From CAJWBT01 sp964401855 (lineage in GTDB: Bacteria; Chloroflexota; Dehalococcoidia; Lucifugimonadales; UBA3495), in NCBI GenBank assembly GCA_964401855.1, contig CAYOAF010000014.1, positions 1 through 10,236 of the forward strand: DNA of 10,236 bases, written 5' to 3'. This document shows positions 5,950 to 10,236 of the stretch, one piece after another. The translations under genes were made by a program, and so were the position numbers. Each line of letters opens with the position of its first letter. Position 1 is the stretch's first letter. Below the pieces are notes generated by a model. It ran no database searches. It saw only the letters and a program-made list of their open reading frames with translations, and had not been told where the DNA came from.

Positions 5950-6859
5950 CCCCGGGAAGATTGCGCCTGTACCAATCGATAATCTGGGAGCCGGTGGCGG
6001 ACCACACTGCCTGCCGGCGGGTCATGTACCCCAATGCATCGTCCAAGTAGCCGATTCGGAACGGCTGCCCGATGAGCCAGGGATGAAGGTTCAGGGCCAG
6101 CAGCCGTCCGTTCTGCTCTCCGTCCCGGTACATGGTGTCGAAGCACTCTTTCAGCGACCCTCCGTACCGGTCTGTCGGGACGCGCCGGGTCCACAGGGCG
6201 TTCACGTCGTCCAACTCCACCATCAGGGGAAGGGCGAACAACTCGCCTGGACGACCATTCATGGAATAGGGCTGCTCGTCGTTGGCCCAGTCGCAAACGT
6301 AGCTGATCCCCGCCTGCGCCAGCAGCTGGGGCGTCCTCGATGACTCCCCGTATTCCGGTCCCAACCAACCGGCCGGGACGTTGCCGGTGGCCTGCTTGAG
6401 GGCCTCCAGCGACGTCTGAATGTACCTCCGTTCCTCCTCCTCGGACATCTCGCTGCTGATCATCTGGCTGGCCGATATTCCGTGGCCGATGATCTCGCAG
6501 CCGCGCCCCAGACAGTGGCGGACCAGGTAAGGATAGTTTTCCGCGGTCTTGACGTCCATGGCTACCGTGGCCTTGATGCCATGCTTTTCCAGGACATCCA
6601 GTACCCGGAAGATGCCGACGCGATGGCCGTACTCGCGGTGGGTCAAGCGGGGAAAATCAGGGAAGGGCCGGGGTGCGATGCCCCCGGCCAGGACGGTGGT
6701 GACGCTACCCTCTGGAGGGTACCATTCCATGTGTTCCAGGTTGACGATGACGCAGAGGGCTAATCTAGCGTTCCCCTGCCATCGTAGCACCCCCCGGCTG
6801 GGGAAGGGAGACCAGTCATAGTGCTCGTGGTCCATCCCGAAACGGCGCTGAGCGGGCAT
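5945..6859 (-). CDS. Polysaccharide deacetylase-fold hydrolase (PuuE/CE4-like), paralog 2
   Basis: 304-residue protein of the polysaccharide deacetylase/PuuE-type family, a metal-dependent deacetylase or amidohydrolase fold (NodB-like barrel). Family features: NLEHMEW at 40-46 where classical CE4 enzymes have their Asp-Asp motif, HREYGHRVG at 74-82, IIGHGISASQ at 123-132, a conserved WLGPEYGESSRTPQLL stretch at 165-180, DWANDEQP at 190-197, and LHPWLIGQPFRIGYLDD at 258-274. No signal peptide is seen, so it is probably cytoplasmic, and a small-molecule C-N or acyl substrate is more likely than cell-wall polysaccharide. The ATG at 6859 has AGGAG about 10 bases upstream. It is last in a four-gene operon and begins 61 bases after the paralog before it, with which it shares every main motif. 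The substrate is unknown. Confidence 0.88.
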   Translation of the reverse strand: MPAQRRFGMDHEHYDWSPFPSRGVLRWQGNARLALCVIVNLEHMEWYPPEGSVTTVLAGGIAPRPFPDFPRLTHREYGHRVGIFRVLDVLEKHGIKATVAMDVKTAENYPYLVRHCLGRGCEIIGHGISASQMISSEMSEEEERRYIQTSLEALKQATGNVPAGWLGPEYGESSRTPQLLAQAGISYVCDWANDEQPYSMNGRPGELFALPLMVELDDVNALWTRRVPTDRYGGSLKECFDTMYRDGEQNGRLLALNLHPWLIGQPFRIGYLDDALGYMTRRQAVWSATGSQIIDWYRRNLPGA

Positions 6860-6920
6860 GGCGACACCTCTCCTGTACGCCTGATAGTTGGCCTGGTCCT
6901 GGTTGCCGGCGGCACCGCCC

Positions 6921-7829
6921 CTAGGTCTTGAACTGCCGGGCGTGCTCCACGGCCTGGTCGTAGTAGTTGGCGATGTAGTAATCGGCTATGTCGTCGGCTG
7001 TGGTCTGCCATACCCCGTCGTGGGACATGATGTAGCCGAGAATATCGTCCAGGTACTTGATCCGGTGGGGCTGGCCCATGATATAAGGGTGAAGGGCGAT
7101 GCACATGACGCGGCCGCCCTGCTCACCCTCCCGGTAGAGCTGGTCGAACTGGTCCCTGCAGACCTGGGCGAAGTAGTCGCCTTCGTAGTTGCTCCGGAAC
7201 AAGGGCGCGTCGTTTAGCTCGACGGAGTAAGGCACCGAGACCAGTTTTCCCGACTTTACCCGGATGGGCACCGGCTGGTCGTCGTGCATCCAGTCGGTGT
7301 GGTAGATGAGGCCAGCCTCGGCCATCAGGTCGGGGGTGCGTTCGGTGTCCGAGACGGCCGGTCCCAGCATGCCTTTGAGCTGTTTTCCGGTGTGCTTCCG
7401 CAGGGTCTCGATGCAGTCCCGGTAGAATTCCCGTTCCTGTTCCTCCGTATAGGAGTTGAGGTAGCGGGTATTGTAGATGCCGTGGCTCATGAAGTCCCAG
7501 TCCCTTTCGACCATGGCCCGGGCGACCTCCGGGTAGTGCTCCAGCACCGCCATGTTGAGGGAAACGCAGCACCGGATCCGGTGGCGGTCCAAGACCTCCA
7601 GCATGCGCCAGAAGCCCACCCGGTTTCCGTAGTCCCGGTGGGAGTACTGCTGGACATCGGGATATGGGGTGCGAGGCCAGGGGTTTCTCAGCCCGTCATA
7701 CTCGGGAAGATACTCGTAGTGCTCGATATTGGGTGCGACCCACAGGGCCACCCGGGCGCCGTTGGGCCACTCCAGGCGTGGCCTCTCGATGATGGGGCTG
7801 TAGTCCACTCGGTCAGGGGGCAGCGGCAT
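6921..7829 (-). CDS. Polysaccharide deacetylase-fold hydrolase (PuuE/CE4-like), paralog 1
   Basis: 302-residue relative of the next gene in the operon. Matching motifs are NIEHYEY at 34-40, HRDYGNRVGFWR at 64-75, MSHGIYNTRYL at 114-124, a MLGPAVSDTERTPDLMAEAG stretch at 154-173, DWMHDDQP at 179-186, and ALHPYIMGQPHRIKYLDD at 245-262. The first motif lacks the Asp-Asp pair of classical chitin/peptidoglycan deacetylases, as in PuuE-like allantoinases. No signal peptide or membrane segment is visible. The ATG at 7829 has a strong GGGAGGT 8 bases upstream, and the gap to the preceding gene is only 17 bases, so co-transcription is very likely. The two paralogs probably act on related substrates or form a hetero-oligomer; neither is proven. 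Confidence 0.88.
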   Translation of the reverse strand: MPLPPDRVDYSPIIERPRLEWPNGARVALWVAPNIEHYEYLPEYDGLRNPWPRTPYPDVQQYSHRDYGNRVGFWRMLEVLDRHRIRCCVSLNMAVLEHYPEVARAMVERDWDFMSHGIYNTRYLNSYTEEQEREFYRDCIETLRKHTGKQLKGMLGPAVSDTERTPDLMAEAGLIYHTDWMHDDQPVPIRVKSGKLVSVPYSVELNDAPLFRSNYEGDYFAQVCRDQFDQLYREGEQGGRVMCIALHPYIMGQPHRIKYLDDILGYIMSHDGVWQTTADDIADYYIANYYDQAVEHARQFKT

Positions 7830-7846
7830 GGGAACCCACCTCCCGC

Positions 7847-8659
7847 TCAGATCATGAAGTTCATCTGGTTCAGGACCGCCTCACCTAGGGCCCGGTCCCC
7901 TCGAATCCTCACCTTGCCGGACTCGATCACCCGGTCAGGCTCCCAGCGGCCGCAGCCCAGGCACGCGAAGGTCTCCACGTCCATGGTCAGAGACACTGTG
8001 GGCTGATTTGGCGCCCGGTCCAACTCCCTGGCGCGGGTCCCTTCCACGCCCACGGCTAGGACCCGGCCGGCCGGCCCGGTCACTTCGAACACCACCGTGG
8101 TGCCGTCGGCGGCCTGGGCCTTTTTGCCGACCACGTAGGGCATGACCATGGCCACCCGTCCCACGGAGTGCTCGGCCACCGACCCACTCAGGTCTCCGGC
8201 CCGTCCCACGGCCCGCCGGATGTCCTGCTCGTGGACCCAGGCATCGAAGATGCGTATCCGGATCAAGTCGCGCATGGGCGCCGGGCCGATGGGCGTCTCG
8301 GTCTGGGCCTCGAAATCCTCCGGCTTCATGGCCCGGAGAAGCCTCAGCCGCTCGGCAGTCACCTCGTGGAACTCCTCCAGCACCTCGGCCCCGGTCCGGG
8401 GGCGCCGCCAGTCCACCACCACCTCGTTTCTCCGGCCCGTGTCGTTTTTTGCGTGGCCCATCTCTTGCGGCGTGTGCTCCGGGGCCGGCCGCCCCAGTAG
8501 CCGGCACTCGGAACCGGCCAGGTGCGAGACCTGGTCCTGTACCGACCAGCCGGGGCAATCGGTAGGCGTCTTCCAGTCCTGTTCGGCGAAAGAAGAGCAA
8601 AGCCCGGCGATGGAATGCCAGACCCACTCCATGTTGTCGACGAGTTCATGGTCCGTCAT
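7847..8659 (-). CDS. DinB-like / maleylpyruvate isomerase family protein (mycothiol-dependent-type)
   Basis: 270-residue protein of the DinB-like four-helix superfamily, in the 'maleylpyruvate isomerase family, mycothiol-dependent' group. The N-terminal half has TPTDCPGWSVQDQVSHLAGSE (residues 31-51) with metal-ligand candidate H46, and the typical IFDAWVHEQDIRRAVG (137-152) with D139 and H143. The C-terminal ~80 residues are an SCP2-like domain (TVSLTMDVETFACLGCGRWE, then VRIRGDRALGEAVLNQM). Members of this group use a low-molecular-weight thiol for isomerisation or transfer reactions. Whether this organism makes mycothiol is unknown, so another thiol or a different reaction is possible. ATG at 8659 is chosen because GGAGGG lies about 10 bases upstream; a GTG at 8689 would add ten residues without a good site. 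It follows the peroxiredoxin-like gene by 57 bases and precedes the first deacetylase by 17. Confidence 0.87.
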   Translation of the reverse strand: MTDHELVDNMEWVWHSIAGLCSSFAEQDWKTPTDCPGWSVQDQVSHLAGSECRLLGRPAPEHTPQEMGHAKNDTGRRNEVVVDWRRPRTGAEVLEEFHEVTAERLRLLRAMKPEDFEAQTETPIGPAPMRDLIRIRIFDAWVHEQDIRRAVGRAGDLSGSVAEHSVGRVAMVMPYVVGKKAQAADGTTVVFEVTGPAGRVLAVGVEGTRARELDRAPNQPTVSLTMDVETFACLGCGRWEPDRVIESGKVRIRGDRALGEAVLNQMNFMI

Positions 8660-8668
8660 ACGCGCTAA

Positions 8669-8674
8669 CCCTCC
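8669..8674 (-). promoter_or_regulatory. Ribosome-binding site deciding the DinB-like gene start
   Basis: On the minus strand GGAGGG lies about 10 bases before ATG 8659. It favours that start over the in-frame GTG at 8689. Confidence 0.6.
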
Positions 8675-8716
8675 GCGAAGTTGCGCCACCCAAGGGGTGT
8701 TCCGGCCGGCGTCCGG

Positions 8717-9220
8717 CTACGTGGCGCCCGTCTGTTCCCGCTCCAGCCTGCGGCGCTCCCGGTTAGTGATCAACCGTACCGCCTCATCCGCGCCAATACG
8801 GCCCACCGGCCCGGAGGCGTACATGGCGCCCAGGACCACGCCTCCCCGTCCCAGCAGGAACTCCGTTGGTTGAATGAAGCCGTCGTGTTCCTCTCCCCAC
8901 CAGGCGCCAACCAGCTCGCCGTCCTCCTTGGCCGCGCCGTAGGCCACGTTGAAGCTGAGGCCCGTCCCCGCCACCTCTCGGGCTTGTTCCAGAGAGTCGG
9001 TGCTCACGGCGTAGATCGTGGCATCCAGGGCATCCAGCTCGGGTTTCTTCGCCTCCCATGCGGCCAACTGCCGCAGGCAATGGGATCACCAGTGGCCGCG
9101 GTAGAAGAGCACCGCGGTGTAGCGGCCCGGCGCCTCGGCGGGGAGTAGAATCGTTCCTCCGTCAACCAGCTTCAGGGTCAGCTGTGGAAACCGGGAACCC
9201 TGCTGCAGCATTTCGCCCAT
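8717..9220 (-). CDS. Peroxiredoxin-like (AhpC/TSA, thioredoxin fold) protein with in-frame UGA, probable selenoprotein
   Basis: Read through the UGA, the gene encodes 167 residues from ATG 9220, which has GAGAGG 5 bases upstream. Residues 1-30 are a typical redoxin start (MLQQGSRFPQLTLKL). Strand and active site follow at 36-48: AVLFYRGHW, then UGA (residue 45, bases 9088-9086), then SHC with C48. Close Cys-containing relatives of this AhpC/TSA group carry YRGHWCP-x-C here, so the UGA falls exactly on the first active-site Cys of a CxxC motif. The rest continues in frame with normal family features (ATIYAVSTDSLEQAREV, LSFNVAYGA, GFIQPTEFLLGRGGVVLGAMYA). A SECIS-like stem-loop lies directly downstream. 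I infer selenocysteine at residue 45 (UxxC) and a thiol peroxidase or disulfide reductase role. Standard calling would start at TTG 9067 and lose the active site. The alternative is a stop mutation. It is the first gene of a four-gene operon. Confidence 0.82.
9054..9088 (-). promoter_or_regulatory. Candidate bacterial SECIS element with the UGA codon
   Basis: Reading the minus strand: UGA (9088-9086), outer stem arm UCCCA (9085-9081), a 5-base bulge UUGCC, inner stem arm UGCGGC (9075-9070), loop AGUUG (9069-9065), then GCCGCA (9064-9059) and UGGGA (9058-9054). Both arms pair perfectly: 6 bp inner and 5 bp outer. The apical loop begins 16 bases after the UGA and has G in its second position. 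This meets the rules I recall for bacterial SECIS elements: loop 16-37 bases from the UGA and a G in its first two positions. The stem also encodes conserved protein residues, so its formation needs comparative support. Confidence 0.65.
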
Positions 9221-9281
9221 CGCAACCTCTCGCACCGGAATTTTGCCGCATCATCGGCGGGTCAAGGGGGCTGGCGCCGTG

Positions 9282-9306
9282 GAGCTATCATACTGATTGA
9301 GCTATC
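9282..9306. repeat. 8-bp direct repeat over the operon promoter, possible operator
   Basis: On the minus strand GATAGCTC occurs twice (9306-9299 and 9289-9282) with a 17-base period. One copy lies in the promoter spacer and the other overlaps the -10 box and runs toward the start site. Confidence 0.4.
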
Positions 9307-9315
9307 CGATGGCAA
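9287..9315 (-). promoter_or_regulatory. Sigma70-type promoter of the selenoprotein/deacetylase operon
   Basis: On the minus strand TTGCCA (9315-9310), a 17-base spacer, then TATGAT (9292-9287): 5 of 6 matches in both boxes. The start site would be near 9280, giving a leader of about 60 bases before ATG 9220. Confidence 0.72.
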
Positions 9316-9347
9316 TACGGCATTTGGCGGCCGCCGCGAGGGGCGCG

Positions 9348-9376
9348 TTGACGGGCCCCGGCGCCTGGGGTAAGCT
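9348..9376 (+). promoter_or_regulatory. Possible promoter of the MBL-fold gene
   Basis: TTGACG (9348-9353, 5 of 6), a 17-base spacer, then TAAGCT (9371-9376), only 3 of 6 to the -10 consensus. The position fits a leader of about 30 bases before GTG 9412. The -10 is weak, so this is a moderate call. Confidence 0.4.
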
Positions 9377-9411
9377 GCGGTTTTCATAGGCGGTCACAGT
9401 GAGGGTGCAAC

Positions 9412-10236
9412 GTGCGGCGGATCACCGGTAACGTGTTCGTGGAGACCCAGGTCAGGGGTTGCAATCACGGGTTCGTGACGACATCCGACGGAATCGTCAT
9501 GATCGACAGCCCCCAAAAGCCCAGCGACGCCCTGAGGCTGAAGGCGGAGCTGGCGACGCGGGGACGGCTTCGTTACATCATCAACACCGAGCCCCATGGC
9601 GACCACTGGACCGGCAACGCCTTTTTCGACGCTCCGGTCGTCGCCCACGACGGGGTGAGGACTCGCATGTTGGCCACCGACATGGTGGAGCACGTGGCCC
9701 GGGTGGCTGACATGGGGCCCGAGGAGCCTGGCCTCCTCAAAGGGTACGAGGCCAACGCCCCTGTCATCACCTTCCACAACGGCATGACCCTCCACGTGGG
9801 AGACCACACCTTCCAGATGATCCACATGCCCGGCCACACCCTCTATCAGGCGGCTATCTTGATCAAAGAGGAGGGAGTGGTTTTTACCAGCGACAACATT
9901 TTCCACAAAGTGCACACCTGGCTGCAGGAAGCGGACCCGGACCAGTGGTTGGCATCGCTGGAGTCGCTTCGGAAACTGGACGAGGAGATATTCGTGCCCG
10001 GCCACGGGGAGCTCTGCGGCAAAGATTACCTGGACGAGCAGGGCTCCTTCGTTTTGGAGTGGAAGGAGTACGTTAAGGACGCCGTCGACCGGGGGATGAC
10101 CAAGGATGAGGCGGTGGACGGCCTCACCAAATTGACGGACCGGTATCCCATGGACGTGGAGCAGGAGGGCATGGCGCCTGGTGTGATGCGGAGGAACGTG
10201 GCCAACCTGTACGACTACCTGACGGGCACCTGGTCT
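9412..10236 (+). CDS. Metallo-beta-lactamase-fold hydrolase, 3' end beyond window
   Basis: Open from GTG 9412 to the window end (275 codons, no stop). GTG is chosen because GAGGG lies 6 bases upstream and an in-frame TGA at 9400-9402 excludes earlier starts. The metallo-beta-lactamase fold is clear: an N-terminal strand region (GFVTTSDGIVMIDSP), the metal motif INTEPHGDHWTGN (58-69) with E60, H62, D64 and H65, MPGHT with H142, SDN with D161, and FVPGHGE with H198. The canonical motif is HxHxDH; here the first His is Glu60. The remaining ligands are kept, so it probably still binds one or two metals. These enzymes hydrolyse diverse ester, amide or thioester substrates; this one cannot be narrowed further, and I see no reason to call it an antibiotic-resistance enzyme. 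No signal peptide is visible. It is transcribed divergently from the selenoprotein operon with 191 bases between the starts. Confidence 0.9.
   Translation, partial: MRRITGNVFVETQVRGCNHGFVTTSDGIVMIDSPQKPSDALRLKAELATRGRLRYIINTEPHGDHWTGNAFFDAPVVAHDGVRTRMLATDMVEHVARVADMGPEEPGLLKGYEANAPVITFHNGMTLHVGDHTFQMIHMPGHTLYQAAILIKEEGVVFTSDNIFHKVHTWLQEADPDQWLASLESLRKLDEEIFVPGHGELCGKDYLDEQGSFVLEWKEYVKDAVDRGMTKDEAVDGLTKLTDRYPMDVEQEGMAPGVMRRNVANLYDYLTGTWS

Noticed and set aside
5475..6368. Minus-strand open frame of 297 codons
   Set aside because: It is an Arg/Gly/Pro-rich shadow crossing two well-supported genes in another frame.
8717..9067. A 116-residue protein starting at TTG 9067 as the real peroxiredoxin-like gene
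   Set aside because: It would lack the first strand and active site of the fold. The true N-terminus with a good ribosome-binding site lies upstream in the same frame, across the UGA.
9394..10005. Minus-strand open frame of 203 codons at the right edge
   Set aside because: Antisense to the MBL-fold gene, whose metal motifs are unambiguous.
1..10236. CRISPR array, tRNA, rRNA, insertion sequence or phage genes
   Set aside because: No regularly spaced repeats, no cloverleaf or rRNA-like segment, and no transposase, integrase or phage structural motif were seen.

Overview
This window is G+C-rich DNA from a bacterium whose gene content resembles Chloroflexota, especially the marine SAR202-like or Dehalococcoidia-type lineages. 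That assignment is inferred from gene families and codon style; no taxonomic marker such as rRNA is present. It holds two minus-strand operons, one damaged plus-strand gene between them, and the start of a plus-strand gene at the right edge.

Left block (1-3839, minus strand): a respiratory membrane complex of the Alternative Complex III (ACIII)/Qrc type. In transcription order it has a small two-helix membrane protein, a membrane-anchored pentaheme cytochrome c (ActA-like), a Tat-exported molybdopterin-oxidoreductase-like subunit that lacks a cysteine ligand for Mo (ActB1-like), and an iron-sulfur subunit cut by the window edge (ActB2-like). One strong sigma70-type promoter (TTGACA-17-TATTTT) with a dyad in its spacer precedes the block. 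Such complexes oxidise quinol and pass electrons to periplasmic carriers or to an oxidase, or in Qrc run the opposite way. The quinone-binding NrfD-like subunit would be expected just beyond position 1.

Middle (3840-5948): a 354-base divergent promoter region, then a plus-strand gene for an unrecognised 'coiled coil + Pro/Ala linker + small alpha/beta domain' protein. Its reading frame appears broken three times: a frameshift near 4303-4326, an in-frame TAA at 4711, and a frameshift near 5233-5250. It is best read as a pseudogene, or as an intact gene carrying assembly errors. It ends tail-to-tail with the next operon, with the two stop codons overlapping.

Right block (5945-9220, minus strand): a four-gene operon behind a good promoter (TTGCCA-17-TATGAT). 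It encodes a peroxiredoxin-like protein, a DinB/maleylpyruvate-isomerase-like protein, and two paralogous polysaccharide-deacetylase-fold (PuuE-like) hydrolases. The most interesting point of the window is in the first gene. Its reading frame crosses an in-frame UGA exactly at the expected active-site cysteine (RGHW-U-SHC), and a stem-loop with the layout of a bacterial SECIS element follows directly. This strongly suggests a selenocysteine-containing redox protein; conventional gene calling would truncate it and lose its active site.

Far right (9412-end, plus strand): a divergently transcribed metallo-beta-lactamase-fold hydrolase, cut by the window edge, with Glu in place of the first zinc-ligand His.
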